This document shows, one piece after another, positions 53,586 to 62,063 of a stretch of DNA of 64,000 nucleotides. This DNA is from Blautia_A aquisgranensis. GTDB taxonomy: Bacteria; Bacillota; Clostridia; Lachnospirales; Lachnospiraceae. The first letter of the stretch is position 1, and each line of letters begins with the position of its first letter. A program made the position numbers and the translations under genes. The stretch is from positions 61,852 to 125,851 of the forward strand of contig NZ_JBBMEJ010000012.1 in NCBI RefSeq assembly GCF_040096615.1. Direction: 5' to 3'. Below the pieces are notes generated by a model that did not search any database, was not told where the DNA came from, and was given only the letters and a program-made list of their open reading frames with translations.

Positions 53586-54434
53586 ATGCAGAATAAGATG
53601 ATGAAAAAGTATTTTCCGGTTTTTGTCCTGCCTACCCTGCTGGCATTTACCATTGGATTTATCGTTCCCTTTATCATGGGCGTATATCTTTCCTTCTGTA
53701 AATTTACCACAGTAACGGATGCAAAATTCGTGGGATTACAGAACTATGTGAAGATTTTTACTGAGGATGGAACCTTTGGACATGCATTATGGTACACCAC
53801 CGCATTTACGGTTGTATCAGTAATTCTGATCAATGTGATCGGTTTTGCAGTTGCATTGCTTCTGACCAAGAAGATCAAAGGAACCAATATATTCCGTACT
53901 GTATTTTTTATGCCAAACCTGATCGGTGGAATCATCCTTGGTTATGTATGGCAGCTTCTGTTAAACGGTCTGCTTCTTCAGATCAATAAAACACTTACAT
54001 ATTCTTCTGTTTACGGATTCTGGGGTCTTGTGATCCTGATGTGCTGGCAGCAGATCGGATATATGATGATCATTTACATTGCAGGTATCCAGAATATCCC
54101 GGGTGAACTGATCGAGGCTGCACAGATCGATGGTGCGAACAAAGGACAGCTTCTGAAGCATGTGATCATTCCTATGGTCATGCCGTCCATCACCATCTGT
54201 ACTTTCCTGACACTTACCAACTCCTTCAAGCTTTTTGACCAGAACCTTGCTCTTACAAATGGTGAGCCTTCCAACATGTCAGAAATGCTCGCACTGAACA
54301 TTTACAATACCTTCTATGGACGTACCGGATGGGAAGGCGTAGGACAGGCGAAAGCCGTAATCTTCTTTATCCTGGTTGGAGCAATTGCCATGATCCAGAA
54401 TCGTCTCACAAGAAGTAAGGAGGTACAGCAGTAA
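53586..54434 (+). CDS. Sugar ABC transporter permease (MalF/UgpA type)
   Basis: A 282-aa membrane protein with six helices. The EAA loop that contacts the ATPase reads LIEAAQIDGANKGQLLKHVIIP. ATG 53586 is preferred, behind GGAGAAAGGAAG; an in-frame ATG at 53556 is also open. It overlaps the second permease by one base (TAATG). Confidence 0.92.
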   Translation: MQNKMMKKYFPVFVLPTLLAFTIGFIVPFIMGVYLSFCKFTTVTDAKFVGLQNYVKIFTEDGTFGHALWYTTAFTVVSVILINVIGFAVALLLTKKIKGTNIFRTVFFMPNLIGGIILGYVWQLLLNGLLLQINKTLTYSSVYGFWGLVILMCWQQIGYMMIIYIAGIQNIPGELIEAAQIDGANKGQLLKHVIIPMVMPSITICTFLTLTNSFKLFDQNLALTNGEPSNMSEMLALNIYNTFYGRTGWEGVGQAKAVIFFILVGAIAMIQNRLTRSKEVQQ

Positions 54435-55270
54435 TGAATAAAAAAGTAAAATTCAGCGGTCTGTGGACTGCGATCCTGAGTGTGGTATCTGTTGCTTATA
54501 TTTTCCCAATTCTTCTGGTTTTGATCAATTCTTTTAAGAAAAAAGCATACATCAGCCGTTATCCCTTTGCAATCCCAACGGATAAAATGTTCGTAGGTCT
54601 GGAAAACTATGTAAATGGTCTTACAAAAACCGGATTTTTCCAGGCATTTGGATGGACATTATTTATCACAGTATTTTCTGTTGCGGTAATTCTGCTTTGT
54701 ACCTCCATGTGTGCCTGGTACATCAACCGTGTTACCAACACGCTGACAAAAACCATGTACATGCTGTGCCTGTTTTCCATGGTCGTACCATTCCAGATGG
54801 TAATGTTTACTCTTTCCAAGATCGCAAACATCCTGAAACTGAATACTCCGTGGGGACTGATCATCATTTATCTTGGATATGGAGCAGGACTTGCGGTATT
54901 TATGTTCAGCGGTTTTGTAAAATCCATTCCGATCGAGATCGAGGAAGCTGCCATGATCGATGGCTGTACTCCGATCCAGACATTTTTTAAAGTAGTTCTT
55001 CCGGTTATGAAACCGACCTGTGTAACAGTAGCAATCCTGGAAACCATGTGGATCTGGAACGATTACCTTCTTCCATATCTGGTACTTGATATCAAGAAGT
55101 ACAAAACAATCTCCATTGCGATCCAGTATCTGAAGGGTGGCTATGGTACGATTGATATGGGAGCTATGATGGGAGTTCTTGTCCTTTCTATTATTCCTAT
55201 CATCGCATTCTATCTTGCATGCCAGAAATATATTATCGAAGGTGTGGTTGCAGGAGCTGTTAAGGGCTGA
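54434..55270 (+). CDS. Sugar ABC transporter permease (MalG/UgpE type)
   Basis: A 278-aa membrane protein with six helices and the EAA loop IEEAAMIDGCTPIQTFFKVV. It pairs with the preceding permease to form the membrane channel. AAGGAGG precedes its ATG inside the upstream gene. Confidence 0.93.
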   Translation: MNKKVKFSGLWTAILSVVSVAYIFPILLVLINSFKKKAYISRYPFAIPTDKMFVGLENYVNGLTKTGFFQAFGWTLFITVFSVAVILLCTSMCAWYINRVTNTLTKTMYMLCLFSMVVPFQMVMFTLSKIANILKLNTPWGLIIIYLGYGAGLAVFMFSGFVKSIPIEIEEAAMIDGCTPIQTFFKVVLPVMKPTCVTVAILETMWIWNDYLLPYLVLDIKKYKTISIAIQYLKGGYGTIDMGAMMGVLVLSIIPIIAFYLACQKYIIEGVVAGAVKG

Positions 55271-55306
55271 CAAATCAACTGAATAATGGTAAAATGAAAG
55301 AAAAAC

Positions 55307-55340
55307 GGCCTGATCTGCGTGTCTTTACGTGGATCAGGCC
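55307..55340 (+). terminator. Hairpin between permease and response regulator
   Basis: GGCCTGATC pairs perfectly with GATCAGGCC, followed by ATATTT. The short T run suggests partial termination or an RNA stability element. Confidence 0.55.
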
Positions 55341-55359
55341 ATATTTGGCGAGGTGGGGA

Positions 55360-56898
55360 ATGTACAGAGTTTTGGTGGTAGATGATGAAAAACTGGAACG
55401 AGAGGGAATCAGATTTCTGCTGTCTATGGAAGAAGGTGAGTGGGAGATTTATGAGGCTGCCAATGGAAAGCTGGCGTTAAATGAGCTGCGTAGCCATAAG
55501 ATCGATCTGATGCTGACAGATATCAAAATGCCGCATATGGATGGGCTGGAGCTTTCCAAAAAAGCAAGAGAAGAGTATCCGGGGCTGGAGATCATCATTT
55601 TCAGTGGATATGGAGATTTTTCGTTTGCACAGGAAGCGATACGTTATGGTGTGACAGATTATGTACTTAAGCCTGTTGATCCGGATCGTTTTCATGAGAC
55701 GATTCAGAAAATACAGGCAGAGATTACATCCCGGAAGGACAAAGAACAGCAGTCGATGAAAGAAAAAAGTTTTCTGCAGCAATATTTTCTTCTGAGCTTT
55801 ATCTATTCAGGAGACCAGGAACGGCTGAAGGAAGCAGAGGGGATCGTGGATCTGGCAATGTGGAAGGAATGGCACTGCGCGATCCTTATTGAATCAGATG
55901 AAGCTTTTTTTGAGTCTGCGAATGATGAGGTTCCGGAGGAAATCATGGAAGAGCTGCGTAGATCGTTTTTTTACCTGAATCTGAACGGACGCCAGTCATT
56001 GCTTCTTTTCAAAGATGTATACTGCGATTATGTACTTGTGGCAAAAAATGTCTACACTCTTCTGAAAAGACTGCATCCTGTGAGGTTTCACCTGGCAGTA
56101 AGCAGACGTTTTGACGGATATCAGGAGCTTCCGGATATTATGGAGCGGCTGGAACAGCAGATGGAAGAGAAATTCTATCATCCGGATATCCATGTTTACA
56201 CCAGTGAAGAAGATGAGGAAAAAAATACCCGGGAAGAAGAGCAGGATTCCAGACTCATGGAAAAAATCTCAGAAGATATTTCCAGAAAAGATGTGAAGCA
56301 GCTGTGGAGCCACTTCCGCAGTCTGGCATCCAAATATCAGTCCAATACCCAGTTTTCTGCCATGTATGTGAAATTTGTTTTTTCCAATGTGATAAGGGAG
56401 TTGTTCCAGGAGAATCGTTTTGCGGGAGAGCACAGGCTGGATCTGGAAGTGGATCATCTGTATAGCTGTTCTACCATTCAGGAGATCATTGAGGTTACGG
56501 AGAAAAATATCCACCAGTACGAAGAGTTCCTGGATCGTTCCATGAGCGAATCCAGAGATGAGGTGGCAGCAGTTAAGAACTATATTTACAACCATTATGC
56601 AGAGGATCTGAACCTTGAAACACTGGCAGAAAAAGTCTATCTTTCTTCCGGCTATTTAAGCTTTATTTTTAAGAAGGAGACAGGAATGAATCTGAACCGT
56701 TTTATCCGTGTATTCCGCATGAAAAAAGCAAAAGAGCTTCTGTGTACAACAAACATGAAAGTAGCTATGGTCAGCGAAAAGGTAGGTTTTACCAATTCGT
56801 CATACTTCTGCCGCAGTTTCCGGGAATATTACGGAAGCAGCCCGGAGTCCTACAGAAAGGGAAACAGTGAGGATGAAGAAGCTTCTGATGAAGTATAA
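55360..56898 (+). CDS. YesN-type response regulator with AraC DNA-binding domain
   Basis: A 512-aa two-component regulator. The receiver domain has D8-D9, phospho-acceptor D54 (LMLTDIKMP) and the conserved Lys in DYVLKPVDP. A long middle region links to a C-terminal AraC double HTH (LAEKVYLSSGYLSFIFKKETG; VSEKVGFTNSSYFCRSFREYYG). ATG 55360 is chosen behind AGGTGGGG. It overlaps the kinase gene by 32 bp. It likely controls the sugar transporter operon just upstream. Confidence 0.92.
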   Translation: MYRVLVVDDEKLEREGIRFLLSMEEGEWEIYEAANGKLALNELRSHKIDLMLTDIKMPHMDGLELSKKAREEYPGLEIIIFSGYGDFSFAQEAIRYGVTDYVLKPVDPDRFHETIQKIQAEITSRKDKEQQSMKEKSFLQQYFLLSFIYSGDQERLKEAEGIVDLAMWKEWHCAILIESDEAFFESANDEVPEEIMEELRRSFFYLNLNGRQSLLLFKDVYCDYVLVAKNVYTLLKRLHPVRFHLAVSRRFDGYQELPDIMERLEQQMEEKFYHPDIHVYTSEEDEEKNTREEEQDSRLMEKISEDISRKDVKQLWSHFRSLASKYQSNTQFSAMYVKFVFSNVIRELFQENRFAGEHRLDLEVDHLYSCSTIQEIIEVTEKNIHQYEEFLDRSMSESRDEVAAVKNYIYNHYAEDLNLETLAEKVYLSSGYLSFIFKKETGMNLNRFIRVFRMKKAKELLCTTNMKVAMVSEKVGFTNSSYFCRSFREYYGSSPESYRKGNSEDEEASDEV

Positions 56899-58579
56899 AA
56901 ATATGAAATACCGGTACAAACTAACGCTTCTTCTTGTTGTGGCCAGCCTTGTTCCGATGACAGTTCTGGCTTTGTACAGCCACAGCCGTATGAGCAGTCT
57001 TGTGCGGGAAAATGAGATGGAAGATATGTATTCTATCCTGGAGCAGACAAGGGAGAATATTGACGGCCAGATGGAGATTTATGTGAGCCTTCTTAATTAT
57101 CTCACCTATTCTCCGGAGATTCTGGAAGTGATCGAGAATAAGGATATGGACCGGTATACTGCTTATGAACAGTATACGGAGGTAGTAGATCCGCTTCTTA
57201 CTGTGCCGAAATCCTATCACGATGCTATTCTTGGAATACAGCTTTTTGCAGAGAGCATTCCGGTACGCCATGAATATACGCTGGTTCCGCTGGATGAGAT
57301 GTGCGGGGAATGGTGGAGCAGCAAACTGGACGGAAGTGTGATGGCGCAGTGGATCGTAGACCGTGACAATCGGCAGATCGCAGCTGTGCGTGAGATTTAT
57401 AACGGAAAAAAACGTGACGCCGTTCTATGCATTACCCTTGATTATGAAAAAGTTTTCCGGCCTCTTGCCAATATTATTGAGAGAAATTCCGGCGGCATAG
57501 TGGTAGATAAGCAGAAAAATGTGGTTTATCACGGGGAAAATCTGGCTGCCAGCGATATTTCCGCGCAGAAAAGTACCGAAAAAATGCTGGACAGGCTCAG
57601 GGAGGAATATACTTATGTCAGCACCAGCGGCCACGAAACGAGATGGACTTATTATTTTTATAAGCCGCCTGCAGTGATCGAGAGCTCTGTCTCAAAACTT
57701 CTGATCAGTGAAATCCCGTTGATCGGCTTCTGTGTTGTGATCATTATTGTTCTGGGAATGACTTTTTCCAAATTGTTTACCAGAAATATTGAGCTGCTTA
57801 CCAGAAATATGGAGCAGGTCAATCAGGGAAGTCGAGAGGTTACGGTTTACAGCGATTCACAGGACGAGGTGGGACAGCTGATACGGAGCTTCCATCATAT
57901 GATGGATGAGATCAACCGGCTGATCGAAGAAGTTTATGAGAATAAGATCGCGCTCAAGGAATTTGAACTGAAAGCTCTGACTGCACAGATCAATCCTCAT
58001 TTTTTGTATAATTCTCTTTCTATTATAAACTGGATGGCTATTAAAAGCAGGCAGAAGGAGATCAGCCGTGTAACGTTGGCTCTTTCTACTTTTTATCGGA
58101 CTGCTCTGAGTAAAGGTGCTGATATGGTGACTGTGGAGAACTGCATCCGGAATATTGAGGCTTATCTGGAAATCCAGTTGATCATGCATGATAATGACTT
58201 TAAAGTGGAATGGAAGATCGATCAGGAGGTGCAGCAGGAACTGGTACCTAAGCTTATTTTGCAGCCGGTGGTTGAAAATGCGCTGGAACATGGTCTTGAT
58301 GTAAAGGAAGAAGGGGAAAAAATCCTTCGGCTTTCGTTTTTTGCGGACGGCAGTGACGTGGTGATCCGGGTAGATGATAATGGAATGGGAATGGAGCAGG
58401 AGCAGGCCAAGAAACTGATCACCTACCAGGCTAAAGGTTATGGATTAAAGAATGTCAATGACCGTATGTGTATTTTATATGGAGAGGAATATGCCATTAG
58501 GATCTTAAGCCAGGTTGGGAAAGGAACCAGAGTTGAGATGAGAATTCCGGGAAAGGAGAAAAAAGATGAGAAGGCTTAA
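56867..58579 (+). CDS. YesM-type sensor histidine kinase
   Basis: A 570-aa membrane kinase. A helix at ~18-36, an extracellular sensor region, a second helix at ~280-300 and a HAMP linker precede the His-kinase domain, with H378 in QINPHFLYNSLSIINWM and an ATPase domain (VVENALEHGL; GMGMEQEQAKKL; GYGLKNVNDRM). GTG 56867 lies behind AAAGGGAA within the regulator gene; ATG 56873 is an alternative. It probably senses an extracellular sugar, perhaps through the lipoprotein encoded next. Confidence 0.92.
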   Translation: MRMKKLLMKYKNMKYRYKLTLLLVVASLVPMTVLALYSHSRMSSLVRENEMEDMYSILEQTRENIDGQMEIYVSLLNYLTYSPEILEVIENKDMDRYTAYEQYTEVVDPLLTVPKSYHDAILGIQLFAESIPVRHEYTLVPLDEMCGEWWSSKLDGSVMAQWIVDRDNRQIAAVREIYNGKKRDAVLCITLDYEKVFRPLANIIERNSGGIVVDKQKNVVYHGENLAASDISAQKSTEKMLDRLREEYTYVSTSGHETRWTYYFYKPPAVIESSVSKLLISEIPLIGFCVVIIIVLGMTFSKLFTRNIELLTRNMEQVNQGSREVTVYSDSQDEVGQLIRSFHHMMDEINRLIEEVYENKIALKEFELKALTAQINPHFLYNSLSIINWMAIKSRQKEISRVTLALSTFYRTALSKGADMVTVENCIRNIEAYLEIQLIMHDNDFKVEWKIDQEVQQELVPKLILQPVVENALEHGLDVKEEGEKILRLSFFADGSDVVIRVDDNGMGMEQEQAKKLITYQAKGYGLKNVNDRMCILYGEEYAIRILSQVGKGTRVEMRIPGKEKKDEKA

Positions 58580-60257
58580 GCTGAAAACCGGAATGCTTCT
58601 GATACTAAGTGCAGTGCTTTTTCTTACAGGATGTACTTCCGGCGAGAAAAAAAGCCAGGATACAGACACGAGAACTAAGACGGCACAGAGGCAGAAAGCA
58701 TGGAAGAAAGCTGAAACTTCTCCATGGGGAAAATATCCTGAGACAGTGACATACACCCTGGGTCAGATGAAGGGCACCGGCAATTCCAATCTACCGGAGG
58801 GGGAGACATATGAGAATAATGCCTATACCCGGTATCTGAAAAAAATCCTCAATGTACAGAATAAGAATATTTTCATGGAAAGTGAAGAGGGGTATGATGA
58901 GGCTTTGAATATTCTGGTAAAAGACCGGAATCTGCCGGATATTTTTCTGGTGTCGGACAGGGAAACATTGGAGGAACTGGTTGAAAATGATCTGATTGAA
59001 GATCTGACAGATGTATACAAAAGCTGTGCATCAGACAGGATCAGGGAGATGTATGAAGGCTATGGAGATGAGCTTCTGGAATCCGGGACTTTTGACGGGA
59101 AGCTTCTTGCACTTCCGGAAACTGCCATTGATCATGGTCCGCAGCTTCTGTGGCTCCGTCGTGACTGGATCGAACAGCTGGGCCTGACAGAACCGAAAAC
59201 TCTGGAGGAGGCTTTTTCTGTGATACAGGCTTTTCAGGAAAATCGAATGGGTGCAGAGGATGGTGAGGAACCGGTCGGGCTTGTCTGTGATCCGGGGCTT
59301 GTAGGAACGATCAGCACCAGTTATTCCGTGGATTCCGTTTTCGAAAGCTTTGGTGCTTATCCACAGCAGTGGATCCGAGGAAAAGATGGTGAGATTGTTT
59401 ACGGATCTCTGACTGAGGAGACGAAGACCGCTCTGGCTTATCTGAGGGAGCTTTACAAAAAAGGAATTCTGGATCCGGATTTTGCCCTGCGTGCTCAGAA
59501 TAATATCCGGGATCTCGTGGTGAACGGAAAGTGCGGAGCTTTTTTCGGCCTTTGGTGGGCTCCGAATAATCCTTTGATGGATCAGTACCGTAAGGACAAA
59601 AATGCGGACTGGCAGCCTTATTATCTGCTTCTGGATACGAAGCGTACTACGGAGGTATATTCGACATTCCGTGATACGAAGTATGTGGTGGTCCGTAAGG
59701 GGTATGAACATCCGGAGATTGTAATGAAGATTTTAAGTGTTCTGTTTGATTATTCCAGGTATGAGGCTGAGGATGCGGATGAGATGAACAGTTATTTTGC
59801 GTTGAATGTGGATCCGACAGCCAGGCCGTTGATGATCAATGTGGATTATAATGAGGCGACTTATATGGTGACAAGGCATATCCGGGAGGCTCTTTATGGT
59901 TCTAAGGATTGTGAGGATCTCAGTGCAATAGAGCAGTCGTATTTTGATGCCTGCAAAAAATATCTCCAGACGGATTCTCCGTCTGTGGAGGAATGGGCTG
60001 CTTATAAGTCAAGAATCTCGGCAGTCGGGCTTCTGGTGGATGCGGATTACCATCCGCCTGCGAAAAGGTATATGGGAGATGGTGACAGTGAGATTCCGCA
60101 GACGTTGCAGCAGCTGGAGAAGAAGGTTTTTATCCAGATTATTATGGGGAAAAAGCCTGTGAGTTATTTTGATTCTTTTGTGAAAGAATGGTATCGTAAG
60201 GGTGGTGAGTCTCTTACGGAGCGTGTGCGAGGGGAAAATCTGTCTTTGGTAGAGTGA
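58566..60257 (+). CDS. Lipoprotein solute-binding protein (LipO/YtcQ-like)
   Basis: A 563-aa binding protein with a lipoprotein signal ending LFLTGC (C23). The mature part has the features of the large extracellular sugar-binding family: LPDIFLVSDRETLEELVEND, LPETAIDHGPQLLWLRRDWI and FGLWWAPNNPL. It overlaps the kinase gene by 14 bp and has no permease partners of its own. It may therefore serve as an accessory sensor for the kinase or as an alternative receptor for the upstream permeases. Confidence 0.88.
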   Translation: MRRLKLKTGMLLILSAVLFLTGCTSGEKKSQDTDTRTKTAQRQKAWKKAETSPWGKYPETVTYTLGQMKGTGNSNLPEGETYENNAYTRYLKKILNVQNKNIFMESEEGYDEALNILVKDRNLPDIFLVSDRETLEELVENDLIEDLTDVYKSCASDRIREMYEGYGDELLESGTFDGKLLALPETAIDHGPQLLWLRRDWIEQLGLTEPKTLEEAFSVIQAFQENRMGAEDGEEPVGLVCDPGLVGTISTSYSVDSVFESFGAYPQQWIRGKDGEIVYGSLTEETKTALAYLRELYKKGILDPDFALRAQNNIRDLVVNGKCGAFFGLWWAPNNPLMDQYRKDKNADWQPYYLLLDTKRTTEVYSTFRDTKYVVVRKGYEHPEIVMKILSVLFDYSRYEAEDADEMNSYFALNVDPTARPLMINVDYNEATYMVTRHIREALYGSKDCEDLSAIEQSYFDACKKYLQTDSPSVEEWAAYKSRISAVGLLVDADYHPPAKRYMGDGDSEIPQTLQQLEKKVFIQIIMGKKPVSYFDSFVKEWYRKGGESLTERVRGENLSLVE

Positions 60258-60274
60258 TTCTGATTGAGAAAAAC

Positions 60275-60303
60275 TTGACAATAAAGTTTTGAATATTTAC
60301 AAT
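60275..60303 (+). promoter_or_regulatory. Sigma-A promoter of the CsoR-type gene
   Basis: Perfect TTGACA (60275-60280), 17 bp, TACAAT (60298-60303). Confidence 0.85.
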
Positions 60304-60340
60304 GATAATTGAAATTAACTTTTTTAATGGAGGTAACGGG

Positions 60341-60616
60341 ATGAAGCAGTGTATGGATGCGGATAACCTTCACAGAAGATTGAAAAAGATCATTGGTCAG
60401 GTTCAGGCTATTGACAGAATGGTTGATGAGGATATTCCCTGCGAGGATATTCTTTCTCAGATCAATGCGGCGAAATCAGCGCTGCATAAAGTTGGTCAGG
60501 TGGTTCTTGAGGGGCATATTCAGCATTGTGTGCGGGATGGGCTCGAGCATGGTGATGCGGATAAGACGATTGAGAATTTTACGAAGGCTGTGGAGCGGTT
60601 TGCTAATATGAAGTAA
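60341..60616 (+). CDS. CsoR/FrmR-family metal-sensing repressor
   Basis: A 91-aa all-helical DNA-binding protein. C34, H59 and C63 have the exact spacing of the Cu(I) ligands C36-H61-C65 of CsoR, and HRRLKKIIGQVQAIDRMVDE is the family signature. Cu(I) binding would release DNA. GGAGG lies 7 bp before ATG 60341. No copper exporter or chaperone is adjacent, so its targets lie elsewhere. Confidence 0.88.
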   Translation: MKQCMDADNLHRRLKKIIGQVQAIDRMVDEDIPCEDILSQINAAKSALHKVGQVVLEGHIQHCVRDGLEHGDADKTIENFTKAVERFANMK

Positions 60617-60659
60617 GGTTTTTTTGTGTAATTGTTATTTATAGAAGTGTGGTGAGTGG

Positions 60660-60695
60660 AAGGACGCTGCTTTTTTGGTGGCGTTCTTTCTTTTT
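60660..60695 (+). terminator. Terminator after the CsoR-type gene
   Basis: AAGGACGC pairs with GCGTTCTT (one G-T), then TCTTTTT. Confidence 0.65.
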
Positions 60696-60698
60696 GTA

Positions 60699-60724
60699 TT
60701 AACGAACGGACGCCAGGGAGATGG
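60699..60724. repeat. Left 26-bp direct repeat flanking the R-M cassette
   Basis: A stretch beginning TTAACGAACGGACGCCAGGG is identical to 63199-63224. Confidence 0.9.
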
Positions 60725-60730
60725 AATCTG

Positions 60731-60807
60731 TCCGGCACAATATTCCATTTCAAATATCAAAGCATACAAATAAAAGTCAATTGTGTTACACGTCGAGGAT
60801 GTAACGC
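60731..60807. repeat. Dispersed repeat, left copy
   Basis: This segment (CCGGCACAATATTCC ... AGCATACAAA ... GTAACGC) is about three-quarters identical to 63533-63608. Both end with an inverted repeat around GTTACA/TGTAAC. Confidence 0.75.
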
Positions 60808-60898
60808 TTATTTTAAACACAAGAAAAAATTGAAAAAATCACGAAATCGTGATAATATAAAAAATAAGTGATAAAAACAAAGTTGGATTGGGGGAAAT

Positions 60899-61120
60899 AT
60901 GGGAATTACATATAAAAAATTGTTCCATCTGTTGATTGATAAAGAAATGACAGTAACAGACGTAATAGAATTGGCAGGAATCAGTGGGAATATTTTTACT
61001 AGGATACGTAGAAATCAATACATTTCGTTGGAAAGCATTGAGAAAATATGCGGTGTACTAAATTGCAAAGTAGACGATATTTTGGAATTTGAAAAAGAAC
61101 AAGTGGAGGAAACGAAATGA
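60899..61120 (+). CDS. XRE-family HTH regulator
   Basis: A 73-aa Cro/C1-type protein with one HTH (VIELAGISGNIFTRIRRN) and the tail ICGVLNCKVDDILEFE. It overlaps the methylase gene by 4 bp (ATGA). In this position it probably acts as a controller that times expression of the restriction-modification genes. GGGGG is upstream of the ATG. The base composition drops sharply to AT-rich here, a sign of foreign origin. Confidence 0.87.
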   Translation: MGITYKKLFHLLIDKEMTVTDVIELAGISGNIFTRIRRNQYISLESIEKICGVLNCKVDDILEFEKEQVEETK

Positions 61121-62061
61121 GTATGCAACAATTATCTTTAGATTTGAAAAATAATGATGAAACAGAATCAGTTTCGCAATTTGATTTTCAGAAGATTTTT
61201 TTAGACAAAATTAATTTTGAAGAGATTCATAATCATAATGCAATGGCTATATTAGGAAATTGCTTGGAAATTTTGAAAAAAATACAAGATAATTCCGTTC
61301 ACCTGATTTTTGCAGATGCGCCGTATAATATTGGTAAAAATTTTGGTAATAACATTGATCATTGGGATACTGTTGAAATGTATATCGATTGGTGTAAAAA
61401 ATGGATCGATGAATGTATGAGAATTTTAAAACCAGATGGAACGATGTATTTTATGACAGCAACACAGCATATGCCATATTTAGATATATATGCCACAGAA
61501 AAATACAATGTTTTATGTAGAATTGTGTGGGCATATGACAGCTCAGGAGTGCAATCAAAAAAAATGTTTGGATCTTTATATGAACCTATTTTGATGATTA
61601 ACAAAAATACTAAGGCGAAATATACTTTTAATTATAAAGATATTATGGTAGAAGCAAAGACTGGTTCACAAAGAAAGCTCATAGATTATAGAAAAAATCC
61701 ACCACAACCGTATAATACAAAAAAGGTTCCGGGAAATGTATGGGAATTTAACAGAGTACGATTTAAAATGAAAGAATACGAAAATCATCCAACTCAGAAA
61801 CCAGAATCAATGCTTGAAAGGATTATTAAAGTGTCTTCTAATCCTGGTGATATTGTTTTGGATCCTTTTGCCGGCTCGTTTACAACAACAGCTGTTGCAG
61901 TCAGACTTGGAAGAATTGGTATAGGAATTGATATGAATGAGGAATATTACGAAATGGGAATTAGGAGAACGGGAATAGCCTCTGAATATAAAGGAAAAAT
62001 ACTGAAAAAAGAAAAGATAAGGAAAACGAAAGCCAGATCAAAATATGTCAGAGGAGAATAG
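61117..62061 (+). CDS. YhdJ-like DNA adenine methyltransferase
   Basis: A 314-aa beta-class N6-adenine (or N4-cytosine) methylase. Catalytic motif IV reads DAPY (67-70) rather than DPPY. The AdoMet motif DPFAGSFTT is at 249-257. RIVWAYDSSGVQSKKMFGSL, VEAKTGSQRKLIDYRKNPPQ and PYNTKKVPGNVWEF are very close to E. coli YhdJ, which methylates ATGCAT. Recognition of ATGCAT here is an inference. It protects DNA against the endonuclease encoded downstream. Confidence 0.9.
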   Translation: MSMQQLSLDLKNNDETESVSQFDFQKIFLDKINFEEIHNHNAMAILGNCLEILKKIQDNSVHLIFADAPYNIGKNFGNNIDHWDTVEMYIDWCKKWIDECMRILKPDGTMYFMTATQHMPYLDIYATEKYNVLCRIVWAYDSSGVQSKKMFGSLYEPILMINKNTKAKYTFNYKDIMVEAKTGSQRKLIDYRKNPPQPYNTKKVPGNVWEFNRVRFKMKEYENHPTQKPESMLERIIKVSSNPGDIVLDPFAGSFTTTAVAVRLGRIGIGIDMNEEYYEMGIRRTGIASEYKGKILKKEKIRKTKARSKYVRGE

Positions 62062-62063
62062 AT

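Noticed and set aside
60656..60871. Small frame containing KYQSIQIKVNCVTRRGCNA
   Set aside because: It is a translation of the dispersed repeat; a similar frame appears at the other repeat copy only because the DNA is repeated. No ribosome site is seen.
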